From OFTM10 sp964344055 (GTDB lineage Bacteria; Actinomycetota; Acidimicrobiia; Acidimicrobiales; Aldehydirespiratoraceae), in the NCBI GenBank assembly GCA_964344055.1, contig CAYFLT010000076.1, positions 1-21,073 of the forward strand: a DNA stretch of 21,073 nucleotides, read 5' to 3'. Each line of letters starts with the position of its first letter. Position 1 is the first letter of the stretch. Both the position numbers and the translations under genes were made by a program. The notes beneath the pieces are model-generated. The model made no database searches. It worked only from the letters and a program-made list of their open reading frames with translations, and had not been told where the DNA came from. This document shows, one piece after another, positions 1 to 8,090 of the stretch.

Positions 1-1
1 C

Positions 2-729
2 GACGGTGCCGATCTGATCGTTCTGCGGGAGATGTGTGGCGGTGTGATGTTCGCCAGCCCCCGAGGAGTGGATCGGTCGAGGGCCGGACGCCGAGGACTC
101 GACACCGCCGCCTACGACGAGTACGAGATCGCCCGCCACGCCCGCGTCGCGTTCGAGCTCGCCCGCAGACGCCGAGGCAGAGTCACGTCGGTGGACAAGG
201 CCAACGTGATGGAGTCCGGCGTGCTCTGGCGGGAAGTCGTGAGCGAGGTTGCGACGGAGTTTCCCGACATCGAGCTCGAGCACCTCTACGCCGATGTGTG
301 CTCCTACCGGATCGCGGTCAACCCCGTCGTCTTCGATGTGATCGTGGCCGACAACCTGTTCGGCGACATCCTCTCGGATCAGGCGGGAGCGTTGGCCGGC
401 TCCCTGGCCATGTTGCCATCGGCGTGCCTTCCGGGCCTCGATCGCTCGGCCGGCCCAGGCATCTACGAGCCGGTCCACGGATCCGCCCGGACATCGTCGG
501 CACGGGGAGGGCGAACCCGGTCGGGATGATCCTGAGCCTCGCCCTGTTCCTTCGGTACGGTCTCGCGCGAGACGATCTCGCCGGCTCGATCGAGCAGGCG
601 TGTGCCGACGCCAGCACCACCACCCGCACCCCGGATCTCGGCGGATCCGCCACAACGGTCGACATGACCGACGCGGTACTCCGCCACCTCGAAGGACAGC
701 TCATTCGCGAGGAGGACGACACCCCATGA
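2..729 (+). pseudogene. leuB: 3-isopropylmalate dehydrogenase-like (LeuB family), 5'-partial, frameshifted
   Basis: This is the C-terminal two thirds of a beta-hydroxyacid oxidative decarboxylase of the isocitrate/isopropylmalate dehydrogenase family; the 5' end lies outside the window. Reading from base 2 gives the family core: RGRVTSVDKANVMES, then ADNLFGDILSDQAGALAGS (the metal/substrate Asp region), then GIYEPVHGSA. At about base 486 the reading frame shifts: the expected continuation PDIVGTGRANPVG and the rest of the C-terminus, to the TGA at 727-729, lie in the frame that begins at base 487. Adding one base after 486 would restore a continuous protein, so one base has been lost, by mutation or by an assembly error. 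LeuB oxidises and decarboxylates 3-isopropylmalate with NAD+; tartrate/malate dehydrogenases of the same fold are alternatives. The stop overlaps the ATG of the next gene (ATGA), so it heads or belongs to the following operon. Confidence 0.8.
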
Positions 730-2369
730 CTTCGATCCACGGCGCCACCGACACCGAATACAGCGCCGACAGCATCACCTGTGGCGAGGCCACCATGCGC
801 CTGCTCGCCGAGTACGGCGTCGACACGGTCTTCGGAATCCCCGGTGTCCACACCCTCGATCTCTGTCGTGGACTCGCCGACAGCTCGATCCACCACGTCC
901 AGGTCCGCAACGAGCAGGGTGCGGGCTTCATGGCCGATGGCTACGCCCGAGCATCGGGCCGGCCCGGGGTTGCGCTTGTGATCTCCGGACCTGGCGTCAC
1001 CAATGCCCTCACCGCCATCGGCCAGTCGTGGGCCGACTCGATCCCGGTCCTGCTGTTGTCGTCGGAGACCGACTCCAGCACACACGGCAAGGGCTGGGGT
1101 GCGCTGCACGAGATTCCCGACCAGAGGGCAGTCACCGCACCACTGACCGCACTGTCCCTGCGGGCCGGTTGCGCCGCCGACGTGCCGGAGCTGTTGGCCC
1201 AGGCGTTCAGCGTGTTCAGCTCCCAGCGCCCCCGTCCCGTGCACCTCTCCATCCCGATCGACGTGCTGGCGGAACCGGTGAGCGAGACGTGGAGGGCCCG
1301 CATCCTGCCGCGTCGGCCCCTCGCCCATCACGACGACATCCAAGCGGCGGTCGAGATCCTCCGCGCCGCGAAGCGACCGGTCCTGATGGTGGGCGGTGGT
1401 GCGGTCGGAGCGACGAAACCGATCCGGGCGCTGGTCGAGGCGCTCGACCTCCCGGTGGTCGCGAGCACGGCGGGAAAGGGGGTCGTCCCCGACGACCATC
1501 CGCTCAACCTCAGCGCCTCGACCGTGCGCCCCGAGGTCCAGGAGTGGCTGGCCACCACCGATGCGGTACTGGCGGTGGGCACCGAGCTGGCCGAGACCGA
1601 CAGCTTCGTCGACGCGCTCGATCTCCATTGTCCGATCATCCGCATCGATCTCGATCGGGGGAAACTCAACGACCAATACCCGTCCGCGGTGGGCATCCTC
1701 GCGGATGCCGCCGAAGCGGTGGCGTCGATCGTGGAGATGGGCGGGTTCGAGGGTCCTCCCGAGCGCCGAACCGCACGAGAAGCCGAGGTAGCCGAGGTCC
1801 GGGAGCGCTTCATGGGGGATCTGGGCGAGTCCGAGCGAAAGCACGTCCAGCTCCTCACTGCGCTCGAAGCCGAGTTCGGCGACGACACCATCTTCATGGG
1901 CGACATCTGCCAGCTGGTCTACACGGGTGCCTTCGCCCTGAACCGGCGCCAGCCCCGTACCTGGAGCTACCCGGCCGGCTTCTGCACGCTGGGCTGTGGC
2001 CTCCCCAACGCGATCGGCGCCAAGTTCGCCCGCCCCGACGCGGAGATCGTCTGTCTGGCGGGCGACGGCGGCGTCATGTTCACGATCCAGGAACTCATCG
2101 TCGCCGTCGAGGAAGGGCTCGGCATCCCGCTCATCATCTGGTCGAATGGCGGCCTGAAGCAGATCCAGGACGACATGAAGGCACGGTCGATCGACCTCGT
2201 CGGGGTGACCGGACGAAACCCCGACTTCGTGATGCTCGCCCAGTCGATGGGTGCCCACGGCGTGATCGCCGAATCGATGGAACACGCGGCCAGCGAGGCG
2301 AGAGCCGGACTCGGCAAGGACCGCCCGACGGTGATCGTGGTGGAGGAGAACGCTCCGTGGCTGAGCTGA
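726..2369 (+). CDS. ThDP-dependent 2-oxoacid decarboxylase, AruI-like (5-guanidino-2-oxopentanoate decarboxylase family)
   Basis: 547 aa thiamine diphosphate enzyme with the usual three-domain (N, central, C) layout. The N-terminal Pyr domain has FGIPGVHTLDL, the catalytic Glu63 in RNEQGAGFMADGYAR, and GPGVTNALTAIGQ. The C-terminal PP domain has the ThDP/Mg motif GDGG at about 446 through Asn474. The stretch LKQIQDDM after it resembles AruI, the 2-ketoarginine decarboxylase of the arginine transaminase pathway, more than acetolactate synthase. The expected reaction is 2-oxoacid to aldehyde plus CO2; the true substrate cannot be read from sequence. ATG at 726 was chosen because it overlaps the previous stop (ATGA), a GAGGAGG lies 10 bases upstream, and the longer open frame upstream has no family similarity. 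The downstream aldehyde and alcohol dehydrogenases fit an aldehyde product. An acetolactate-synthase-like or benzoylformate-type role is the main alternative. Confidence 0.85.
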   Translation: MTSIHGATDTEYSADSITCGEATMRLLAEYGVDTVFGIPGVHTLDLCRGLADSSIHHVQVRNEQGAGFMADGYARASGRPGVALVISGPGVTNALTAIGQSWADSIPVLLLSSETDSSTHGKGWGALHEIPDQRAVTAPLTALSLRAGCAADVPELLAQAFSVFSSQRPRPVHLSIPIDVLAEPVSETWRARILPRRPLAHHDDIQAAVEILRAAKRPVLMVGGGAVGATKPIRALVEALDLPVVASTAGKGVVPDDHPLNLSASTVRPEVQEWLATTDAVLAVGTELAETDSFVDALDLHCPIIRIDLDRGKLNDQYPSAVGILADAAEAVASIVEMGGFEGPPERRTAREAEVAEVRERFMGDLGESERKHVQLLTALEAEFGDDTIFMGDICQLVYTGAFALNRRQPRTWSYPAGFCTLGCGLPNAIGAKFARPDAEIVCLAGDGGVMFTIQELIVAVEEGLGIPLIIWSNGGLKQIQDDMKARSIDLVGVTGRNPDFVMLAQSMGAHGVIAESMEHAASEARAGLGKDRPTVIVVEENAPWLS

Positions 2370-3841
2370 CGGTCTACGGAAACTGGATCGACGGTGAGTG
2401 GGTCGCCCCGGTCGAGGGCGGCTACCTCGACAGTGTCGATCCCACCTCCGGCGAGCCTTGGGCCCGGGTCCCGAACAGCACGTCGGCCGACGTTGAGCTG
2501 GCGGTCGCCGCCGCCAAGGCCGCATTCACCGACGGCCCGTGGGCGGCGATGCGGGCCACCGAGCGCGGCAAGCTGCTCTGGCGTATGGGCGACCGTTTGG
2601 TCGACCAGGCGGAGCGACTCGCCACGATCGAGACCCGTGACAACGGCAAGCGGACCGTCGACATTCTCCCCGGACTGCAGACGTGGCTGGCCGACAGCTT
2701 CTGGTACTACGCCGGTCTCGCCGACAAGGTGGCCGGGCAGGTGCTGCCGGTCGACGTCGACGACATCTTCAACTACACGCGCCGCGAGCCCTACGGCGTG
2801 GTCGGATGCATCACTGCCTGGAACTCGCCCCTGCTGATCGCGATCTGGAAGCTCGCGCCGGCCCTCGCGGCCGGCAACACCGTGGTCATGAAGCCCTCGG
2901 AACACGCAGCAGCGTCGACGCTCGTGCTGGCCGAGACGTTCGCCGATCTCCTGCCTCCCGGCGTCCTCAACGTCGTCGCTGGGCTCGGCGACCGATGCGG
3001 CGAGCCGCTCGTCGATCACCCCGATGTGCGATTGGTCAGCTTCACCGGGTCGGTCGCCGGCGGGCGCAGCGTCGCGGAGGTGGCGGCTCGAACCATCACC
3101 CCGACGGTGATGGAGCTGGGAGGCAAGTCGCCCCAGATCGTGTTCGACGACGTCGATCTGAACGATGCGGCCCACGGTGTGGCGATGGGCCTGTTCCCAC
3201 CGGCCGGCCAGAGCTGCGTCGCCGGCTCGCGCCTGCTGGTGCAGCGCTCGGTCCAAGACGAACTGGTGTCTCGGATCGCCGCGGTGGCGGGTGCTGCCCA
3301 GCTCGGTGCGCCGACCGAAGCGGCCACCCAGATCGGCCCGCTCGCCAACCGCCCCCACTTCGAACGGGTGCTCGCCGCGATCGCCCGGGCGGAGGCCGAG
3401 GGCGCCCGTTGCGTACTGGGTGGACACGCCGCCGCGCCGGAAGGCACCTGTGGTTGGTTCGTGGAACCCACGATCTTCGTCGACGTCGACCCAGGCTCGA
3501 GTCTGTTCCAGGAGGAGATCTTCGGGCCGGTGCTCGCAGTGGTGCCATTCGACGACGAGGCCGAGGCGATCCGTCTGGCCAACGACTCGAGCTATGGCCT
3601 CGCCGCAGGGGTGTGGACCAATGACCAGCTGAAGGCCATGCGGGTGGCCGATCAGATCGAAGCCGGCACCGTGTACCTGAACAACTACTTCAACTCGGCC
3701 ACCCAGTCGCCGGTCGGCGGGTACAAGCAGAGCGGCTATGGCCGCGAGAACGGCGTGCACGGCCTCGATGCCTTCCTCCAGACAAAGTCGGTGTGGATGA
3801 GCACCGCTCCGGGGATCGACAACCCCTTTCCGCAGGAGTAG
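2357..3841 (+). CDS. NAD(P)+-dependent aldehyde dehydrogenase
   Basis: 494 aa aldehyde dehydrogenase superfamily enzyme of typical length. Visible motifs are the catalytic-core Asn156 in TAWNSP, KPSEHA at about 179 (cofactor binding), SFTGSVAGG at 228, the general base Glu253 in ELGGKSP, the nucleophile Cys287 in AGQSCVAG, and EEIFGPVL near the C-terminus. All catalytic residues are present. It oxidises an aldehyde to a carboxylic acid; the preceding gene probably supplies the aldehyde. The start is the GTG at 2357, overlapping the decarboxylase gene by 13 bases, because the alignment-like N-terminus (NWIDGEWVAP) begins just after it and the long upstream extension of the frame is only a GC-rich shadow. 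The overlap suggests translational coupling. Substrate class (guanidinobutyraldehyde, branched or other) is not determinable here. Confidence 0.93.
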   Translation: MAELTVYGNWIDGEWVAPVEGGYLDSVDPTSGEPWARVPNSTSADVELAVAAAKAAFTDGPWAAMRATERGKLLWRMGDRLVDQAERLATIETRDNGKRTVDILPGLQTWLADSFWYYAGLADKVAGQVLPVDVDDIFNYTRREPYGVVGCITAWNSPLLIAIWKLAPALAAGNTVVMKPSEHAAASTLVLAETFADLLPPGVLNVVAGLGDRCGEPLVDHPDVRLVSFTGSVAGGRSVAEVAARTITPTVMELGGKSPQIVFDDVDLNDAAHGVAMGLFPPAGQSCVAGSRLLVQRSVQDELVSRIAAVAGAAQLGAPTEAATQIGPLANRPHFERVLAAIARAEAEGARCVLGGHAAAPEGTCGWFVEPTIFVDVDPGSSLFQEEIFGPVLAVVPFDDEAEAIRLANDSSYGLAAGVWTNDQLKAMRVADQIEAGTVYLNNYFNSATQSPVGGYKQSGYGRENGVHGLDAFLQTKSVWMSTAPGIDNPFPQE

Positions 3842-3843
3842 CG

Positions 3844-4950
3844 ATGCAGATCGACGCTGCCGTCCTCCGGTCCACCAACACCGAACTCACCGTCGAGCGA
3901 CTCGAGCTGGAGCCGCCGCGCGACGGTGAAGTACTGGTCGAGATGAAGGCCTCGGGTGTGTGCCACAGCGACTGGCACGTGGTGACCGGCGACTCCGTCG
4001 TCGATCTCCCGGTCGTCCTGGGGCACGAGGGTTCGGGGGTCGTTGCGGCGCTCGGTCCCGGTGTCGATGGGCTCGCCGTCGATGACCATGTCGCCCTGAG
4101 CTGGATCCCGTTCTGTGGATCATGCCGGGCGTGCCAGCACGACCACACCAACCTGTGCCAGACCTACCTGCCTGCGCTCTGGGCGGGAACCATGCTCGAC
4201 GGCTCGCGTCGGTTGACCGACGCCGCAGGCGATGCCGTCTACCACCTGAGTGCCCTGTCGACCTGGGCCACCCACGCCGTCGTTCCGGCGGTCAGCTGCG
4301 TGAAGATGCCCGATGTCCCGTACGAGATCTCGGCTCTGATCGGTTGTGGGGTGACCACCGGCGTCGGCGCCGCACTGAACCGGGCGAAGGTGCATCCCGG
4401 ATCGAGCATCGCCGTGTTCGGTGCCGGTGGTGTCGGGCTCTCGATCGTCATGGGCGCCCAGCTTGCAGGTGCCGCGAGGATCATCGTCATCGATCTCAAT
4501 CCGGAAAAGGAAGCACTCGCCCGTAGCTTCGGCGCAACCCATTTCGTCGGCACCGGCGACGGGTCGGACCCGGTCGAAGCCGTTCGCGACCTGACCGGCG
4601 GCGTGGGTGCCGACTATGCGTTCGACGCCGTCGGCCACACGGGGATTGAGGCCCAGCTGGTGAGTGCGGTCGGCCAGTTCGGCACCGCGGTGATGGTGGG
4701 CTTCCCGAAGGCGGGATCCACCATGGAGATCGACCCCGCCCAGATCATCCGCGACGAGAAGAACCTGACCGGGTCGATCTTCGGCTCCGCCCATACGCAC
4801 CGCGACTTCGTCCACTACGCCGGGCTGTACGCCGATGGTCGGCTCCCGCTCGACCGGCTCGTCACGGCCCGTTACGAGCTCGGTCAGATCAACGAGGCCT
4901 GCAACCAGATGCTCACCGGCGCCGGAGGCCGCGGCGTCGTCGTCTTCTGA
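3844..4950 (+). CDS. Zinc-dependent alcohol dehydrogenase (MDR family)
   Basis: 368 aa medium-chain dehydrogenase/reductase. Catalytic zinc ligands are Cys40 (ASGVCHSDWH), His61-Glu62 (GHEGSG) and Cys168 (IGCGVTTG). Four structural-zinc cysteines are present at 91, 94, 97 and 105. The Rossmann motif GAGGVG is at 193-198. It interconverts an alcohol and an aldehyde/ketone with NAD(P)(H). The order of motifs resembles class III ADHs and the actinobacterial NDMA-dependent (mycofactocin-associated) ADHs, but I cannot decide between them. ATG at 3844 follows the aldehyde dehydrogenase stop by two bases and has AGGAG at 3834-3838 with a 5-base spacer; an in-frame upstream ATG at 3793 lies inside the previous gene and adds no family sequence. 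It is the last gene of the operon. Confidence 0.92.
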   Translation: MQIDAAVLRSTNTELTVERLELEPPRDGEVLVEMKASGVCHSDWHVVTGDSVVDLPVVLGHEGSGVVAALGPGVDGLAVDDHVALSWIPFCGSCRACQHDHTNLCQTYLPALWAGTMLDGSRRLTDAAGDAVYHLSALSTWATHAVVPAVSCVKMPDVPYEISALIGCGVTTGVGAALNRAKVHPGSSIAVFGAGGVGLSIVMGAQLAGAARIIVIDLNPEKEALARSFGATHFVGTGDGSDPVEAVRDLTGGVGADYAFDAVGHTGIEAQLVSAVGQFGTAVMVGFPKAGSTMEIDPAQIIRDEKNLTGSIFGSAHTHRDFVHYAGLYADGRLPLDRLVTARYELGQINEACNQMLTGAGGRGVVVF

Positions 4951-4980
4951 TCACCGGAGCCCGCGACCAACCCGAAACGA

Positions 4981-5035
4981 ACCTGACCCACTCTCCATCC
5001 CGGAACAAAACCGAGTCAGGTGACGCGGGTCAGGT
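4981..5035. repeat. Inverted repeat between convergent genes, possible weak terminator
   Basis: ACCTGACCC at 4981-4989 is repeated in inverted form as GGGTCAGGT at 5027-5035, a perfect 9 bp match separated by 37 bases. It lies between the alcohol dehydrogenase stop and the 3' end of the opposing dehydratase. A hairpin in the transcript could help stop transcription from either side, but there is no U-tract, so this is only a possibility. Confidence 0.35.
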
Positions 5036-5040
5036 GACGC
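5015..5040 (+). repeat. Tandem 12 bp direct repeat
   Basis: GTCAGGTGACGC occurs at 5015-5026 and again at 5029-5040, with GG between, giving a 14-base period. The second copy includes the stop codon of the IlvD-family gene on the minus strand (5030-5032). A local duplication at the gene end is the simplest reading. Confidence 0.6.
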
Positions 5041-6726
5041 AGCCGTGGTGGGCTGAGGATACGTGGCGCGCGTATTTGCGTAATACCGATCCTGCGGGGA
5101 GCGACGCGGGCAGTGGTCGCGCCTCGACGGCGGCCTGACGCTTTGCGAGCTCGACGTCGTCGACGAGGACGTCCAGGGTGCGGCGGATCGGGTCGATGAC
5201 GATCGTGTCGCCCTGCTGCACCGCCGCCAGCGGTCCTCCATCGGCCGCTTCCGGCGAGATGTGGCCGATGAGGATCCCGTGCGACACACCGGAGAACCGA
5301 CCGTCGGTGATCAACGCAACCTCCTCACCGAGACCCCGTCCCTGCAGCTCCACGGTGAGCATCACCATCTCCGGCATCCCTGGTCCACCCTTGGGTCCGA
5401 CATTGCGGACCACCACCACATCACCGGCGACGATCTCACCCGACCGGATGCCGGCCATCGCGTCGGGCTCGCTGTCGAAAACCCGTGCCGGACCACGAAA
5501 CTCCCCCGCGTCGAGCGTCTTGCCGCTCAACTTCAGCACACAGCTCTCGGGCGCGAGGTTTCCGGTGAGGACGCTGATGTGGTTGTCGGGAGGCGCCAGC
5601 GGTTCCGAGACACTACGGACCACGTCCTGGGGGCCGAGATCGGACAGGGACGGGACGTCTCGCAGGTTCTCGGCCACCGTTCGGCCGGTCGCCGTGAGGG
5701 CGTCACCGTGCAGGAGTCCGTGGTCGAGGAGTTCGCGCATCACGACCGGCACACCGCCGATCTCGTGGAGCGCCACCATCGAGTAGGGACCGTGGGGCTG
5801 CAGGGCCGCGATGAGCGGTACCCGTTCACCGACTGCCTGGATCCGTTCGATGCTGAGCGGCACCTCGGCATCGCGGGCGAGAGCCAGGAGATGCAGATAC
5901 AGGTTGGTCGAACCACCCATCGCGTAGGCGGTGACGATGGCGTTCTCGAACGCCTCCACCGTCATGACATCTCTCGGCCTGATGCCCGAATCGACGAGCC
6001 CGTACAGCGCGTCAACGCTGGCGGCCACCTGTGCCTTCACGTCGTCGTGCACGTCGCTCGCCGCGTCGTAGTCGGCCGGATGGGAGGCACCCCGCGGGAG
6101 CATCATTCCCATGGCTTCGGTGATGCTGCTCATGGTGTTCGCCGTGAACATCGCCCCACACGTCCCGCTTCCGGGCATGACGTTGCGCTCGACCTCGACG
6201 AATTCCTCCTCGCTGATCCGTCCCGCTCCCCACGCTGCCCGGGCTTCGGCCCAATCGAGGATGGTGAGGTTGTTGCCCTTGGCCGCCCACGGCTCCACAC
6301 TCACGCAGCCGGGTGAGCTGGTGCCGGGGTAGACGACGATCCCGAAGTCATCGCGGCCGCGCCGGTCTTGTCGCATCCGGAGATCACGATCATGGCCTCG
6401 GCGTGCTGGGCCCGGTGACCGATCTCGAAGCAGTCGGCCACCACATCGCGTGACACCAGGCTGTAGCTCGCGTTGGGCGAACCCTGGGTGAGGGCATCGG
6501 AGACCGCCGGTGCACCGACGAGCAGCCCCTGCCCACCCTGCGCCGCGATCGACTCGGCGAGAAGATCGGAGATGCGTTCCACGCGGTTGTTGCATCGATG
6601 CGCATCGGTGTGGGCGCCCGCAATCGTGACGACGAGGTTCCTCCCGGCGGCCTCCGCCGGTTCGAACCCCGCGGCCCGCACCTCAATGGTGGCCCGGGTC
6701 CAGCGACTCCTCGACGTCTCCACCAT
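5030..6726 (-). pseudogene. IlvD/EDD-family dehydratase, frameshifted by an internal deletion
   Basis: Fe-S cluster dehydratase of the dihydroxy-acid/sugar-acid dehydratase family, which converts 2,3-dihydroxy acids to 2-oxoacids. The N-terminal part (from ATG 6726) shows HRCNNRVE, YSLVSRDVVAD and GCDKTGAAAM. The C-terminal part, in another frame, shows YPGTSSPGC, GSGTCGAMFTANTM, FENAIVTAYAMGGSTN and TDGRFSGVSHG (the region holding the catalytic Ser), and ends at 5030. The two frames meet near 6340-6355. About seven residues that normally join GAAAM to the FGIVVYPG segment are absent, so roughly 22 bases seem lost and the frame is broken. The three cluster cysteines otherwise exist across the two frames. 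A mutation or an assembly/consensus error could explain it. The ATG at 6726 has GGGGGAG 10 bases upstream; GTG 6723 is possible. Substrate is unknown; it is divergent from housekeeping IlvD. Confidence 0.82.
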
Positions 6727-6767
6727 CGCGCTGCCACTCCCCCGCCGGCCCCGGCGTGCACTCGCCG

Positions 6768-6784
6768 CCGGCGACTCTCGCCGG
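6768..6784. repeat. Inverted repeat in divergent promoter region
   Basis: CCGGCGA at 6768-6774 and TCGCCGG at 6778-6784 form a perfect 7 bp inverted repeat with a CTC centre. It sits just upstream of the aminotransferase -10 box and between two divergent genes, where an operator would be expected. High GC makes chance repeats common. Confidence 0.3.
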
Positions 6785-6796
6785 GGCGGTTCGCTA

Positions 6797-6802
6797 TATG
6801 GT
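6797..6802 (+). promoter_or_regulatory. -10 box (TATGGT) for leaderless transcription of the class III aminotransferase gene
   Basis: TATGGT lies 7 bases before the ATG at 6810, in the only AT-rich spot of the 83-base divergent region. This spacing places the transcription start at or next to the start codon, as in leaderless actinobacterial genes. No convincing -35 or Shine-Dalgarno is seen. The same hexamer precedes the MetE-like gene at 9943. Confidence 0.5.
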
Positions 6803-6809
6803 GCCCGCG

Positions 6810-8090
6810 ATGGACGCACGAACCCAGCTCCGACGCCGCCGCGACGCCGTATTCGGGAGCAACGCCCGCCTGTTCTACGACACACCGCTGCACCTGGAAC
6901 GGGGCGAGGGGGTCTGGCTGTTCGACGTCGACGGGACTCGCTACCTCGACCTCTACAACAACGTGCCCTGTGTCGGTCATGGCAACCCTCGCGTCGCGCA
7001 GGCGATCGGCGAACAGTCGGCCACGCTCAACGTGCACAACCGCTACCTACACGATGCCGCGATCGACTATGCCGAGCGCCTTCTCCGGCTCCATCATCCC
7101 CAGCTGGAATCGATGGTCATGGCGTGCAGCGGCACCGAGGCCATCGAGGTGGCCTTCATGATGGCCCGAGCGGTCACCGGAAACGCAGGCGTGATCTGCA
7201 CCGATGCCACGTACCACGGCAACTCCACCCAGGTCCGGGCGATGAACGGCCTCCCGGCCGGCTCGACCCGCGAGAACATGTGGGCGATCTCCACCCCCCA
7301 ACTGTTCCGGCCCATCGAACCGGGCCTGTCAGAGGCGGAGCTGGGCGACCGCCACCTCGACGAACTCGCCACGACGATCGACCGGATGAACGAGTCCGGC
7401 GACGGCGTAGCCGCCCTGATCATGTGCTCCATCCTGGCCAACGAGGGCCTCCCGACCCCACCGGCTGGTCTGCTTCACCGTGCGGCGGGGATGGTGAGGG
7501 ATGCGGGCGGCATCGTTATCGCGGATGAGGTCCAGGCCGGTTTCGCCCGCTCCGGCAACTGGTGGGGCTATCAGACCAGCGGCTTCGAGCCGGACATCGT
7601 GGTGATGGGCAAGCCCATGGGGAACGGAGTGCCGGTCTCGGCCGCTGCGTCGAGCCACGAGGTCGTCAGCACCTTCCGAGAGAGATGCCGCTACTTCAAC
7701 ACCTATGCATCGAGCCCGCTGCAGGCAGCCGCGGGAGGCGCGGTGCTCGACGAGATCATCGACCGCGACCTCGTCGCCCAGGTTGCCCACGTCGGTGCTC
7801 ACCTGAAGGCCGGGTTGTCCGCGCTCCAGACCTCCGAGCCGAGGATGGGCGATGTCCGCGGTCACGGTCTGTTCCTCGGAGTCGACTGGGTGCGACCTGG
7901 AACCACCGAGCCCGACGCCGCCGGGGCAGCGCGGATGGTGGAGGCCCTGAAGCTGAAGGGAATGCTGATCGGCCAGAACGGTCAACACCACAACGTGTTG
8001 AAGATCCGTCCCCCGCTGGTGTTCGGGATCGAGCACGCCGACCGATTCCTCGAGGCATTCGGCGCCGCGCTCCACGATGACGTCTCCTGA
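6810..8090 (+). CDS. Class III aminotransferase-fold PLP enzyme, probable phospholyase (AGXT2L/PHYKPL-like)
   Basis: 426 aa fold-type I PLP enzyme. Visible are the SGTEA phosphate-binding loop (107-111), IADEVQ with Asp239 that binds the pyridine nitrogen, and Lys268 in MGKPMGNG, the Schiff-base lysine. The segments YLDLYNNVPCVGHGNP, YFNTYASSPLQAAAG and NVLKIRPPLVF resemble the mammalian AGXT2L1/AGXT2L2 group, which are not transaminases but ammonia- and phosphate-eliminating lyases acting on O-phosphoethanolamine or 5-phosphohydroxylysine. The overlapping APH-type kinase gene supports this, because it could make the phosphorylated substrate. I start at ATG 6810 on the basis of the leaderless -10 box; in-frame ATG 6798 and GTG 6801 are alternatives. 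An ordinary omega-aminotransferase is the main alternative function. Confidence 0.85.
   Translation: MDARTQLRRRRDAVFGSNARLFYDTPLHLERGEGVWLFDVDGTRYLDLYNNVPCVGHGNPRVAQAIGEQSATLNVHNRYLHDAAIDYAERLLRLHHPQLESMVMACSGTEAIEVAFMMARAVTGNAGVICTDATYHGNSTQVRAMNGLPAGSTRENMWAISTPQLFRPIEPGLSEAELGDRHLDELATTIDRMNESGDGVAALIMCSILANEGLPTPPAGLLHRAAGMVRDAGGIVIADEVQAGFARSGNWWGYQTSGFEPDIVVMGKPMGNGVPVSAAASSHEVVSTFRERCRYFNTYASSPLQAAAGGAVLDEIIDRDLVAQVAHVGAHLKAGLSALQTSEPRMGDVRGHGLFLGVDWVRPGTTEPDAAGAARMVEALKLKGMLIGQNGQHHNVLKIRPPLVFGIEHADRFLEAFGAALHDDVS

Noticed and set aside
318..2525. 735-codon open frame on the minus strand
   Set aside because: It lies opposite the LeuB-like and decarboxylase genes, is Arg/Gly/His rich with no family motif, and is a GC-bias shadow.
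1967..3760. 597-codon open frame on the minus strand
   Set aside because: Antisense to the aldehyde dehydrogenase gene, which has full catalytic motifs; low-complexity composition.
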